This document shows positions 35,496 through 44,528 of a stretch of DNA of 64,000 nucleotides, piece after piece; positions within the stretch are counted from its first letter, which is position 1; every line of letters starts with the position of its first letter. The DNA comes from Cyclobacterium salsum (lineage in GTDB: Bacteria; Bacteroidota; Bacteroidia; Cytophagales; Cyclobacteriaceae): the NCBI RefSeq assembly GCF_010119245.1, contig NZ_WNKG01000007.1:1-64000 (forward strand), read 5' to 3'. The notes under the pieces were generated by a model. It was not told where the DNA came from, searched no databases, and worked only from the letters and a program-made list of their open reading frames with translations. Position numbers and translations under genes: made by a program.

Positions 35496-35685
35496 AACAG
35501 GTGCAAGGCAATAGCTCCTTCGTTAAGGCTGGATTCACGATTTTTCGTAAATCCCAGTCGCTTAGCAGGTTAATCCTTGTTGGCAAAAATACGTTCAATG
35601 AATCCCCTTTTTTTCAATGATTTCATGAACGTTTGTCGATTAAAATAAGTATTATTAATCGTCATTCCACTCCAATTTTGTTTTT

Positions 35686-37047
35686 ATGGTGAAGAAAGCA
35701 ACGACTCAGGACAGAAAGATTTTTGTTTTAGACACTTCTGTCATTTTGTATGATCATTACTCCATAATGAATTTTGCCGAGCACGATGTTGTGATTCCGA
35801 TCACGGTATTGGAAGAACTCGATCAATTCAAAAAAGGCAACGACACCAAAAATTTTGAAGCAAGGGAATTCATTCGCCTATTGGACCGCCTGGCGAAGGA
35901 TCAAATGATCCAGCACTGGACTCCGCTAAACGGAAAAACCAAGGGCGCTTTTAAGGTGATGATGAATCCGGAAAACGCTCTGAATGCCAATGAAATTTTC
36001 GGGGAAGAAAAAAATGATCATAAAATTCTGAATGCGGCCTTAAGCCTGAGGCAAACGGAAAAAAAACGCAAGGTCATATTGGTCAGCAAGGACATCAATC
36101 TCCGGCTCAAGGCCAAATCCCTGGATATTCCGGCAGAGGATTACGAAACCGGAAAAATCAAAAACATCACCGAAATTGAAAACACGGGCAAGGAAATAAT
36201 TGAAAACGTAAGCCCGGAAGTCATCAATACGCTTTACGAAAAAGGCAACCTGGATGCGGAGCAGGTTTTCGGAAAAAGACGAAAATCCCTACCGGCTAAT
36301 AACACCTACTATATACTGAAAGGAGCCACACCGAACGCTTCCATACTGGCTTTTTACCACGCGACAGAAAATTCCTTCGAAAAAATATCCAAATCCAAGG
36401 CCTACAATATCAGTCCCAAAAATGCCGAACAGGCGTTTGCACTCCACGCCATCATGGACCCAAAAATCAAATTGGTTAGCATTCAGGGAGTAGCCGGAAC
36501 GGGAAAAACCTTATTAGCCCTGGCAGGGGCATTGGAGCAACGCAGTAATTTTAAGCAAATTTTCCTTGCCCGCCCCATCGTCCCATTAAGTAATAAAGAC
36601 ATCGGTTATTTGCCCGGAGACATTAAATCCAAATTGAATCCTTACATGGAACCACTTTGGGACAATTTGAAATTTATTCAAAACCAATACAAGGAACATG
36701 ACAAGGAGTATCAGCGAATTTCGGACATGGTAAACCAGGAAAAACTGGTGATTCAGCCGCTTGCATACATCCGGGGTCGCTCCCTTTCGAATATCTTTTT
36801 TATCGTGGATGAGGCGCAGAATCTCACCCCGCACGAGGTAAAAACCATCATTAGCAGGGCAGGAGAGAACACAAAAATTATCTTTACGGGGGATGTATTC
36901 CAGATTGACACTCCTTATCTAGACAGCCAGAGCAACGGCCTTTCTTACCTGATCGACCGGGTAAGGACGCACCCCCTTTATGCCCATGTCAAATTGGAAA
37001 AGGGGGAACGTTCCGAACTCGCCAATTTAGCTAACGAGTTGCTATAA
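35686..37047 (+). CDS. PIN domain-PhoH fusion (PhoH2 type)
   Basis: A 453-residue PhoH2-type protein. The N-terminal PIN ribonuclease domain starts with VLDTSVILYD (14-23) and keeps acidic residues through LEELDQFKKG and a later D near 111. A PhoH ATPase follows with Walker A GVAGTGKT at 268-275 and Walker B FFIVDEAQN near 369-377. Characterised PhoH2 proteins unwind and cleave RNA and are linked to toxin-antitoxin modules. No antitoxin gene precedes it here. The stop (37045-37047) is one base from the convergent response-regulator stop, leaving no room for a terminator. An A/T-rich inverted repeat CGATTAA/TTAATCG (35638-35662) lies upstream. Confidence 0.9.
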   Translation: MVKKATTQDRKIFVLDTSVILYDHYSIMNFAEHDVVIPITVLEELDQFKKGNDTKNFEAREFIRLLDRLAKDQMIQHWTPLNGKTKGAFKVMMNPENALNANEIFGEEKNDHKILNAALSLRQTEKKRKVILVSKDINLRLKAKSLDIPAEDYETGKIKNITEIENTGKEIIENVSPEVINTLYEKGNLDAEQVFGKRRKSLPANNTYYILKGATPNASILAFYHATENSFEKISKSKAYNISPKNAEQAFALHAIMDPKIKLVSIQGVAGTGKTLLALAGALEQRSNFKQIFLARPIVPLSNKDIGYLPGDIKSKLNPYMEPLWDNLKFIQNQYKEHDKEYQRISDMVNQEKLVIQPLAYIRGRSLSNIFFIVDEAQNLTPHEVKTIISRAGENTKIIFTGDVFQIDTPYLDSQSNGLSYLIDRVRTHPLYAHVKLEKGERSELANLANELL

Positions 37048-37048
37048 A

Positions 37049-37804
37049 TTAACTTTCTGTGATGGTATTCAATTTGGCCAGGAAGCTATTGTAATATTGC
37101 CTGCCCACCTGTACCACATCGCCGGTCTTCAGGTTGATCTCTTTGGTATTAAAGCTTTCTATTTGGCCCAATTGGACGATATAGGATTTCTGTACCCGAA
37201 GAAACAGGTTGGAAGGCAGCTTTTCTTCCATGTCTTTCATGGACTTTCGGATGGTGAAATTACGGTTCTTTGTAAAAATCGTCACCATGTTTCCGTTAGC
37301 TTCCACGTAATAAATGTCCGAGTAATCCACGCGTTCAAAACTGTTGTCGGCCTTTATATAAACGGCATCTACTACCAAATAAGGGCTTTCGACAATTTTA
37401 GTACTAACACCCTCTGAAAGTGCTGGTCTGGTTCGCTGGTTGTATAGGACGATTTCCACCATCGCATGGATATCGTTGCTATTGAACGGCTTTACGATGA
37501 AACCAGCCGGATGGGTTCTTTTCGCCCGTTCGATGATAGCTGGATCGCTGTAAGAGGTCACGTAGACAATGGGAGCATCCACCATTTGCTGAATAATCTC
37601 ACCCAGTTCGATCCCGTCTTTATCACCCTTAAGTTTGATGTCCATGAAGACCATGTCCGGGCGGTATTTCTTAACCACTTTAATCGCCTGGTTGGCTGAA
37701 TTCGCAATGTCAATATTACCATAACCCAAAAGCTGCAAAATTTCTTCGATGTTTTCAGAAATATTTACATCGTCTTCAACAATCAGTATCCTTTCTTCTT
37801 TCAT
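37049..37804 (-). CDS. LytTR-type response regulator
   Basis: A 251-residue regulator with a receiver domain (1-125; phosphoacceptor D55 in VFMDIKLKG, with D11 D12 and K105 in IVKPF) and a LytTR DNA-binding domain in the last 95 residues (VYYVEANGNMVTIFTKNRNF-like core; YIVQLGQIESF). LytTR domains recognise direct repeats through beta strands. The gene is convergent with phoH and lies 126 bases after the second LytTR regulator, which has its own kinase. It may be an orphan that shares the kinase of 38681-39730 or a partner elsewhere. Confidence 0.9.
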   Translation of the reverse strand: MKEERILIVEDDVNISENIEEILQLLGYGNIDIANSANQAIKVVKKYRPDMVFMDIKLKGDKDGIELGEIIQQMVDAPIVYVTSYSDPAIIERAKRTHPAGFIVKPFNSNDIHAMVEIVLYNQRTRPALSEGVSTKIVESPYLVVDAVYIKADNSFERVDYSDIYYVEANGNMVTIFTKNRNFTIRKSMKDMEEKLPSNLFLRVQKSYIVQLGQIESFNTKEINLKTGDVVQVGRQYYNSFLAKLNTITES

Positions 37805-37930
37805 GATCTTAAGTTTAAGGGAAAAATTTAAATAAAAGCTGTTTTGACCAATTTACAAATTAAAATACAAATTAATGCACAGATCCCCCTATTAAATGCC
37901 AATCCGCCTGATGAAGCCTTGTCATTCTGA

Positions 37931-38668
37931 TTAAAGGCTCATCAAATCTTTGAAACGGGCGGCCTGTCGCCGACTCACTTCAATCCGCTCTCCCCCCTTT
38001 AAAGTTACCACCAAACCTCCGTTAAACCAGGGTTCAATGGATTCTACCCAACTCAAGTTAATGATATGTTTTCGGCTGGCCCGAAAAAAGGACTTTTCGT
38101 CCAGGCGCTCGTCCAATGCATTAAGCGATTTATGAATCATGGGCTTGTTATTCTCGAAATACACCTTAATGTAATTCCCGTCCGATTCAAATAGGCGTAC
38201 ATTGGCCAGCTTCACAAACCAACATTTGTCACCATCCTTCACAAAGACCTGATCCGTAAGGGAAAGTTGGCTTTTGGGACTTTTGGAAGCAGCTTCGTCT
38301 TCTTCCTTTTTCATTTCCTCCAGCTTTTTCTCCAGCTTTTTGAGGGTATCGGTAAGGCGTTCGGGCTCGATGGGTTTCAATAAATAATCCAGTGCATTTA
38401 CCTGAAAAGCCTGCAAGGCAAACTCATCATAGGCGGTAATGAATACCACAAGCGGTACATGATCCAATTCCTCCAACAAATCAAAACCGGTTTTTTCCGG
38501 CATCTGTATATCCAAAAAGAGGACCTCTGGGTTCAATTCTTCTATTTTTTCCCGGGCATCGTCTACATTGTTGGCCTCACCCAAGACTTCCACATTGTCA
38601 TTTTGATTCAATAGGTTGATGAGCTCCTTCCTTGCCAATCTTTCATCATCTACTACTAATACACGCAT
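37931..38668 (-). CDS. LytTR-type response regulator, partner of the LytS-like kinase
   Basis: A 245-residue regulator: receiver domain with D7 D8, phosphoacceptor D53 in VLFLDIQMP and K98 in LKPIE, a charged coiled-coil linker (KKLEKKLEEMKKEEDE), and a LytTR DNA-binding domain (about 140-240) with VRLFESDGNYIKVYFENN and SFFRASRKHIINL. It follows the kinase gene by 12 bases on the same strand, so the two are a pair. LytSR-type systems in other phyla sense pyruvate or cell-wall state; the signal here is unknown. Its sequence differs from the neighbouring LytTR regulator. Confidence 0.93.
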   Translation of the reverse strand: MRVLVVDDERLARKELINLLNQNDNVEVLGEANNVDDAREKIEELNPEVLFLDIQMPEKTGFDLLEELDHVPLVVFITAYDEFALQAFQVNALDYLLKPIEPERLTDTLKKLEKKLEEMKKEEDEAASKSPKSQLSLTDQVFVKDGDKCWFVKLANVRLFESDGNYIKVYFENNKPMIHKSLNALDERLDEKSFFRASRKHIINLSWVESIEPWFNGGLVVTLKGGERIEVSRRQAARFKDLMSL

Positions 38669-38680
38669 ATCTTTTTTATT

Positions 38681-39730
38681 TTATCCTAAATTAAGGTTTT
38701 GTTTTGGTATTTTTATTTCTGTGACCACGAATTCATTTCCATAATTGAAAATTTTAAAGGAAGCACGGTTTCCGTAAATTAGTTTTAGCCGTTGTACCGT
38801 GTTAGCGATGCCATGTCCTTCGCCTTTTTTCCGTGGGGATTTATCCGCCTTGAGGTGACCGCTGTTTCTAACCCAAATATACAAATCATCCAACAGTCCA
38901 ATGGTGCATTTGATTTCTATTATTCCGCCTTTCATCAAATTAGATATCCCGTGTTTGATGCCGTTTTCAACGATCGTTTGTAACATCATCGGCGGGATTT
39001 TGTACTCATAGGCCTTGGGTTCCACATCATACAGGACTTTTAGACGCTCTTCAAATCGAATGGACTCCAGATTCAAATAGTCTTTTACCGTATTCATCTC
39101 TTCCGAAAGCGGAATGGTTTTATGCTTGTCCATGACCAGGGAATACCGCAAAATGTTGGAAAGCTGAGTAATGGCCGTTTTCGCGTTGGTGGGGTTTTCG
39201 TCTACCAGCGCCCGCACACTATTCAGGGCATTGAAAATGAAATGCGGGTTTAGCTGGTTTCGTAAATGAATCAGTTTAATTTCATTAATCCTTGCCTGGT
39301 ATTTCAGGCTGGAATTATAATTATCCAAAAAATAAAAGAGAAAATAGAGCAAAGACCAAAGCGAATAAAACAGAAAACTGGTAAAAAGATTGGCCAAAAG
39401 TACCAGTGGGCGGAAATCCTCCCGAAGATGCAGCGTCCCAAAAACCCAATTGATGATAATTTGGGCAAAGGTGTTCAAGAAACTGAGAATCAAAACCGCA
39501 ATCAATACATGGCTGATCAATTTGGTCAGCTCAAATTCCAGCCAGCTTTTATTCTTTATCAGAAACCTGAAAAAATGTGTTGACAGAAAGTAAAAAATAG
39601 CCAGGGAAAAGTAAGCCCCTATCTGAATCGGTGTGATCCCTCTGACCATCGAAACAAAAAATAAATTGACAAGGGCAAAACAGAGCCAACCAAATAGTTG
39701 TAATAGCCAATATAACTTGTATTTATCCAT
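38681..39730 (-). CDS. LytS/YpdA-type sensor histidine kinase
   Basis: A 349-residue kinase with four membrane helices in the first 135 residues and no long extracellular domain, a coiled linker, a HisKA-type core with H163 in QLNPHFIFNALNSV (158-171), an ATPase domain with VENGIKHG at 254-261, and a G-rich lid KKGEGHGIANTV. It phosphorylates the LytTR regulator downstream. The membrane part suggests the signal is a lipid-embedded or small molecule. The gene sits 31 bases after the MoxR gene on the same strand, so the three may form one transcript. Signal unknown. Confidence 0.9.
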   Translation of the reverse strand: MDKYKLYWLLQLFGWLCFALVNLFFVSMVRGITPIQIGAYFSLAIFYFLSTHFFRFLIKNKSWLEFELTKLISHVLIAVLILSFLNTFAQIIINWVFGTLHLREDFRPLVLLANLFTSFLFYSLWSLLYFLFYFLDNYNSSLKYQARINEIKLIHLRNQLNPHFIFNALNSVRALVDENPTNAKTAITQLSNILRYSLVMDKHKTIPLSEEMNTVKDYLNLESIRFEERLKVLYDVEPKAYEYKIPPMMLQTIVENGIKHGISNLMKGGIIEIKCTIGLLDDLYIWVRNSGHLKADKSPRKKGEGHGIANTVQRLKLIYGNRASFKIFNYGNEFVVTEIKIPKQNLNLG

Positions 39731-39761
39731 TCATTGCCCTTCTCTGCACAGCGGACCGCTA

Positions 39762-40733
39762 CTAACGGACACCGGCCACTTTATTCAAAGGGATTTTATC
39801 GAGGATTTTATGAATCAGGTCCCGGGTACTCACGTTATCTGCTTCGGCTTCATAATTTAAAATGATCCGGTGGTTCAAAACATCCTCGGCAATGGCTTTG
39901 ATATCCTCCGGCAATACGTAGTCCCGTCCATCCATAAAGGCGGTCGCTTTTGCCGCCAGGTTCAAATTAATGGATGCGCGGGGAGAAGCGCCAAACTGAA
40001 TGTATTTCGCTTCCTCCTGCATGCCGTATTTCTCAGGAAAACGCGTGGAAAACACCAATTCAATAATGTAATTTTCCAACGCCTCGGCTATTTGTACCTC
40101 ATTGATGGCATTCCGAATCGCAAAGATATTCTCCTTATCCAATATGGGATTAACCTCCGAGGAAAAATGGGCATTAGTCATCCGGCGCATTACCTCTAAC
40201 TCATCCAACTTGGAAGGGTAATCAATATTTACCTTCATCATAAACCGGTCTACCTGTGCTTCCGGTAGCGGATAGGTTCCCTCCTGATCCACGGGGTTTT
40301 GCGTAGCCAAAACCAGGAATGGCCGGTCCAGGGTAAACGTCGTTTCCCCAATGGTCACCTGCTTTTCCTGCATGGCCTCTAATAAGGCCGACTGAACTTT
40401 GGCTGGAGAGCGGTTGACCTCATCTGCCAGGATGATATTAGAAAAAATAGGTCCTTTCTTAACCTCAAAACTAGCGTTTAATTGGTTGTAGATCATGGTC
40501 CCCACCAAATCCGATGGCAAAAGATCAGGTGTAAATTGAATCCGTTTGAAATCCAAATGAAGCACCTGGGACAAGGTATTTACCGTCAGGGTCTTCGCCA
40601 ATCCGGGAACCCCTTCCAAAAGAATATGACCGTTGGTGAATAGGCCGATCAAAAGCCGGTTTACCATTTTATCCTGGCCGACTACGATCTTTTTCACTTC
40701 CTGAATGACTTCTTGTATCTTCTCCTGATGCAT
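39762..40733 (-). CDS. MoxR-family AAA ATPase
   Basis: A 323-residue AAA+ ATPase from the ATG at 40733; a TTG at 40754 exists but a -7 box lies within that extension. Walker A is GVPGLAKT, Walker B LADEVNRSPAKVQ (as IILADEVNR), sensor 1 LATQNPVDQEGTYPLPEAQVDRF in its first part, and the lid domain ends in HRIILNYEAEAD. MoxR proteins remodel or assemble partners that usually carry DUF58 and von Willebrand A domains, and those genes are normally next to it. Here the neighbours are a sensor kinase and RluE-like gene, so this is an orphan MoxR. Confidence 0.9.
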   Translation of the reverse strand: MHQEKIQEVIQEVKKIVVGQDKMVNRLLIGLFTNGHILLEGVPGLAKTLTVNTLSQVLHLDFKRIQFTPDLLPSDLVGTMIYNQLNASFEVKKGPIFSNIILADEVNRSPAKVQSALLEAMQEKQVTIGETTFTLDRPFLVLATQNPVDQEGTYPLPEAQVDRFMMKVNIDYPSKLDELEVMRRMTNAHFSSEVNPILDKENIFAIRNAINEVQIAEALENYIIELVFSTRFPEKYGMQEEAKYIQFGASPRASINLNLAAKATAFMDGRDYVLPEDIKAIAEDVLNHRIILNYEAEADNVSTRDLIHKILDKIPLNKVAGVR

Positions 40734-40744
40734 GTTGTTTGATT

Positions 40745-40779
40745 CAAATTTCAATAGGATAATAAAGGCATCGCCTCAA
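40745..40779 (-). promoter_or_regulatory. Promoter candidate for the MoxR gene
   Basis: On the minus strand TTTG (40779-40776) is followed after 23 bases by GAAATTTG (40752-40745), one mismatch from TAnnTTTG, 11 bases before the ATG at 40733. It supports that start over the TTG at 40754. Confidence 0.4.
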
Positions 40780-40820
40780 AATAGAAGCCTAAATTAGAAT
40801 ATTTCATGGTTTATCCCAAT

Positions 40821-41477
40821 TCAGAATCTTCTCTTATTTATTTCCGGGTTAAATTTGGACTTTTTTTCCTGAGATGCACCATTAATTAATAACGGAATTT
40901 TCAAAAATTCGTATATCTCTTCCTGCTCAAGTGACCGTACTTCCCCCGGCTGGAAGCCCTGTATCGTTAATGATTCGATAGCCCACCTTACCAGGCGCAA
41001 GGTAGGAAAACCCACCGCTGCGGTCATCCTACGAACCTGCCGGTTTTTGCCCTCTTTTAATGATAGTGCTATCCAGGAATCGGATACGTTCTTTCGGAAA
41101 CGAATGGGAGGAACACGTGACGGTAACAGGGATTCCGCATCGGGAAGGGCAATGGCACTGGCCCCTGATGTTTTGTAGGGCTTACCTTTAATGGTGATGG
41201 TTATTCCCCGCTGCAATTGCCGCAGTGCTTCCTCTGAAATATCCCCTTCTACCTGCACCCAATACGTCCGCTCATGTCCATGATGCGGGTCCAGCAGCAA
41301 GTGATTGAGCTTAGTGTCATTCGTCAGTAAAAGCAACCCCTCGCTGTCCTTATCCAACCTGCCGACGGGATAAACATCGGAAGGGAAATCACCCAGTGCT
41401 GCCAGGGTATCTTCCTCTCCGCTAAATTGGCTTAACATGCCGAAGGGTTTGTAGACAACGAAATACCTGTAATCCAT
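40821..41477 (-). CDS. rluE: S4-less 23S rRNA pseudouridine synthase, RluE-like
   Basis: A 218-residue RsuA-superfamily pseudouridine synthase without the S4 RNA-binding domain, as in RluE, which makes pseudouridine 2457 of 23S rRNA. It starts straight with RYFVVYKPFGMLSQFSG, then GRLDKDSEGLLLLT with D42 as nucleophile, and SLKEGKNRQVRRMTAAVGFPTLRL near the C-terminus (ends SLKEG and TLRL). A basic tail follows (KKSKFNPEINKRRF). It lies 11 bases after the OmpA-like gene, which suggests a shared transcript with recG upstream. The second RsuA-type enzyme of the window is at 815-1546. Confidence 0.9.
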   Translation of the reverse strand: MDYRYFVVYKPFGMLSQFSGEEDTLAALGDFPSDVYPVGRLDKDSEGLLLLTNDTKLNHLLLDPHHGHERTYWVQVEGDISEEALRQLQRGITITIKGKPYKTSGASAIALPDAESLLPSRVPPIRFRKNVSDSWIALSLKEGKNRQVRRMTAAVGFPTLRLVRWAIESLTIQGFQPGEVRSLEQEEIYEFLKIPLLINGASQEKKSKFNPEINKRRF

Positions 41478-41488
41478 ATAACGGTGTT

Positions 41489-42325
41489 TTACCTCAACAA
41501 CTGGAACAATTCATTCAACTGAGGCGTGAGGATGATTTCGGTCCTTCTGTTTTTGGCCCGTCCTTCCGGCGAATCATTGGGAGCTTTGGGTTCGTAAAAA
41601 CTTCGACCAGCTGCAATGACCCTTTCCGGTGCCACCTCGTAGGTTTCGGTCAATATCCGAACGATTGCCGTGGCCCTACCCGTGCTTAACTCCCAGTTGT
41701 CCTCAAAACTACCCCGAATAGGCACATCATCCGTGTGCCCTTCGACCATGATCTGTATATCCGGACTGTTGTTCAGGACCACTGCCAATTTTCCCAACGC
41801 TTCTCTGCCTTCCTGGTTCACCGTAGCACTCCCCGAAGAAAACAAAAGCTTATCTTGCAACGATACGTACAACTTGCCATCTTGCTCGTTTACCTGGAGT
41901 TCATCCGAACGGTATTGCACCAGGGCTTTATCAATGGTTGTTTTCAAACCCTCCATAACCGCCCGCTGCTCGTCCAGCAGGTTCTGCAGCAAATCCAGCC
42001 GCTGTTGCTGCTCCGAGAGCCGTTGCTCCTTTTCGGTAAGTTCCTGACGAACAGAAGAGGATGTGGACATGGCCCTTTGCAGCCTGTCTGCCAACTCGGA
42101 CTTTTCCTGCTGCTCAGCTTCCAATTGCTCCTGAAGGTCTTTGTTTGATTCCTGAAGGCTGGCAAGTTGCTGACGGGTACTGTCTAGAACATCCTCCGTA
42201 TTTCTTAAAGAACGCATCATCTCTGCATTCCTTATATTTACTTCGTGGTATTTCTTCTGGGGTACACAAGACTCCAACAAGACTACCCCAATTAAAAAAC
42301 TCCCGAATAGTAAGGCTCTCCTCAT
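41489..42325 (-). CDS. OmpA-family lipoprotein with a coiled-coil domain
   Basis: A 278-residue outer-envelope lipoprotein. Signal with lipobox LESC (C20), a long coiled coil (about 36-135) rich in Q/E/L heptads, and an OmpA/MotB peptidoglycan-binding domain (about 165-270) with IMVEGHTDDVPIRG and NRRTEIILTP. The OmpA domain should bind the peptidoglycan peptide stem and the coiled coil would span the periplasm, in the manner of Pal or gliding proteins. Its partner is unknown. It lies between recG and rluE, all on the minus strand with short gaps. Confidence 0.9.
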   Translation of the reverse strand: MRRALLFGSFLIGVVLLESCVPQKKYHEVNIRNAEMMRSLRNTEDVLDSTRQQLASLQESNKDLQEQLEAEQQEKSELADRLQRAMSTSSSVRQELTEKEQRLSEQQQRLDLLQNLLDEQRAVMEGLKTTIDKALVQYRSDELQVNEQDGKLYVSLQDKLLFSSGSATVNQEGREALGKLAVVLNNSPDIQIMVEGHTDDVPIRGSFEDNWELSTGRATAIVRILTETYEVAPERVIAAGRSFYEPKAPNDSPEGRAKNRRTEIILTPQLNELFQLLR

Positions 42326-42412
42326 AGTATATCTGTCTTTTTTATGAACGTCACCAAAAACATACCAATTTACAGGGAATCTATTAAAATTCCGGCTTGT
42401 ATGATGAAATGA

Positions 42413-44506
42413 TCAGGAAATTCTACTCCAATTCAACTCATTTTTTCTAAGTCGTGCCACCTGATCGGCTATGGGCTTGTTTTCCGAAAAACTTAGATGC
42501 GGATCCCGTTCCAAAATTTTCCGGGCCACCTCTCTCGCCTGTACCAATATTTCACCATCCTTGCTTAAATCGGCCATTTTCAGGTCCGTAATGCCGGATT
42601 GCTGAGTGCCGGAAAGGTCGCCCGGACCCCTTAGCCGCAAATCCACATCTGCAATCTCAAACCCATTGGTCGTCCTCACCATGGTTTCCAATCGTACCCG
42701 ACTATCCTTCCCCAACTCATACTTGCTCATCAGGATGCAATAGGACTGCTCCGCCCCCCGGCCTACCCTGCCTCTCAATTGATGAAGCTGGGATAAACCA
42801 AAGCGCTCCGCATTTTCGATGACCATCACGCTGGCATTGGGAACATTTACGCCCACTTCTACTACGGTAGTAGCCACCATGATTTTCGTCTCTCCTTTCG
42901 AAAACCGGTTCATTTCAAAATCCTTATCTCCTGGCTTCATATTGCCATGTAATATGCCAATAGGATAGCCCGGAAAAGCCCTGCAAATGCTTTCATATCC
43001 ATCCATCAGGCTCTTTAAATCGCTCTTTTCAGATTCTTCGATCAGCGGATATACGATGTACACCTGCCTTCCCTGTTCGATTTGCTTTTTTAAAAATCCA
43101 AAAACCTTTAGCCGGTCTTTATCATACCGATGAACGGTCTGAATGGCTTTCCGGCCTACCGGTAATTCATCAATGATGGAAATATCCAAATCTCCATACA
43201 AGGTCATGGCAAGGGTTCTGGGTATGGGGGTGGCCGTCATTACCAGCACGTGAGGGTAGAAATCATCGTTTTTTGCCCATAATTTAGCCCGCTGGGCCAC
43301 GCCAAACCGGTGCTGTTCGTCAATAATGGCCAACCCAAGCCGATGAAAACGCACCACATCCTCCAGCAACGCATGGGTACCTACCAATAAATGAAGCTCC
43401 CCCGAAGCTAAATCCCGGTGAATTTCTTCCCGCTTTCTTTTACTGCTGGAACCTGTCAGAAGGGCGATCCTCAAGCCCATTTGTTCCGAATAATCCTTCA
43501 AGCCCTCGTAATGTTGATTCGCCAGAATCTCGGTGGGTGCCATCATACAGGTTTGGTAACCCGAATCTACCGCCACCAATAGGCAAATAAATGCCACAAT
43601 GGTTTTGCCCGAGCCCACATCCCCTTGCACCAGCCGATTCATCTGCAGGCCAGATTTGAGGTCTGCGTAGATTTCCTTGATAACCCGCTTCTGCGCACCG
43701 GTCAACTGAAAAGGAAGCATTTCTTTATAAAAACGGGTTAGCAGTTGGGTTTGATCCAGTACTTTACCTCTGAATTTTTCGGTTCTGGCGAGCTTTAACT
43801 TCAACAGCCGAAGCTGTAAAAAGAAAAACTCTTCAAATTTTAACCGGTACATCGCTTTCCGCAGGGCTTCAGTTCCCGATGGAAAATGAATCTCTTTGAT
43901 CGACTCTTTTTTGGATACCAGTTTCAGGGCATTAAGAATGGGTATCGGTAAGGTTTCAGGAATCTTTGGTAAAGCCAGGGGCAACAGCGCTTTTAGTATT
44001 TTGGAAATGCCCTTGCTATCCAAATACCGCTGCCTGAGCTTCTCCGTGGTGGGATAGACCGGCTGGAAAAAGGGCTCTTCTTCCTGCCTTCCACTGAGGG
44101 GTTCAAGATCCGGATGCACCATACTGTACCGACCTCCAAACCGCTGCGGTTTGCCGAATGCCACCATGGGAACACCCGCTACCAGCTTTTTGCCAACCCA
44201 ATTTAGCCCCTTAAACCAGGTCAGCTCCATAATGCCCGTTTCGTCGGCAAACTGCGCCACCAGTCTTCTTTTCCTTCCCTCTCCTATAGACTGCACGGAT
44301 GTAATCTTTCCGATCACCTGTACCTGTTGCAGATCGGGTTGGATTTCCCGTATTTTATAAAACCGGGTTCTGTCTTCATACCGGAAAGGATAATGCTGCA
44401 GCAGGTCCCCAAAAGTAAACACTTCCAGTTCCTTGTTCAGCAGCTGTGCTCGCTGGGGGCCAACCCCCTTCAGGTATTCGATTTTGGTGTCAAAAAAACC
44501 GGTCAA
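42413..44506 (-). CDS. recG: ATP-dependent DNA helicase RecG
   Basis: A 697-residue RecG, which regresses and branch-migrates stalled replication forks and junctions. The wedge domain comes first (IEYLKGVGPQRAQLL near residue 10), then superfamily 2 helicase motifs: Walker A GDVGSGKT near 295, motif II DEQH near 395 in IIDEQHRFG, motif III MTATPIPRTLAMTLYGD, and a late QLRGRVGRG. The C-terminus carries the RecG-specific DLRLRGPGDLSGTQQSG. The start is TTG at 44506; no ATG lies nearby and the N-terminus lines up with family members. It is 22 bases after the kinase-like gene stop. Confidence 0.95.
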   Translation of the reverse strand: MTGFFDTKIEYLKGVGPQRAQLLNKELEVFTFGDLLQHYPFRYEDRTRFYKIREIQPDLQQVQVIGKITSVQSIGEGRKRRLVAQFADETGIMELTWFKGLNWVGKKLVAGVPMVAFGKPQRFGGRYSMVHPDLEPLSGRQEEEPFFQPVYPTTEKLRQRYLDSKGISKILKALLPLALPKIPETLPIPILNALKLVSKKESIKEIHFPSGTEALRKAMYRLKFEEFFFLQLRLLKLKLARTEKFRGKVLDQTQLLTRFYKEMLPFQLTGAQKRVIKEIYADLKSGLQMNRLVQGDVGSGKTIVAFICLLVAVDSGYQTCMMAPTEILANQHYEGLKDYSEQMGLRIALLTGSSSKRKREEIHRDLASGELHLLVGTHALLEDVVRFHRLGLAIIDEQHRFGVAQRAKLWAKNDDFYPHVLVMTATPIPRTLAMTLYGDLDISIIDELPVGRKAIQTVHRYDKDRLKVFGFLKKQIEQGRQVYIVYPLIEESEKSDLKSLMDGYESICRAFPGYPIGILHGNMKPGDKDFEMNRFSKGETKIMVATTVVEVGVNVPNASVMVIENAERFGLSQLHQLRGRVGRGAEQSYCILMSKYELGKDSRVRLETMVRTTNGFEIADVDLRLRGPGDLSGTQQSGITDLKMADLSKDGEILVQAREVARKILERDPHLSFSENKPIADQVARLRKNELNWSRIS

Positions 44507-44528
44507 TGGTTGTAATTTTAGCCTAATT

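Noticed and set aside
35545-35580. Hairpin-like stretch after aroE
   Set aside because: Stem has a bulge and a mismatch and no T run; left as a note only.
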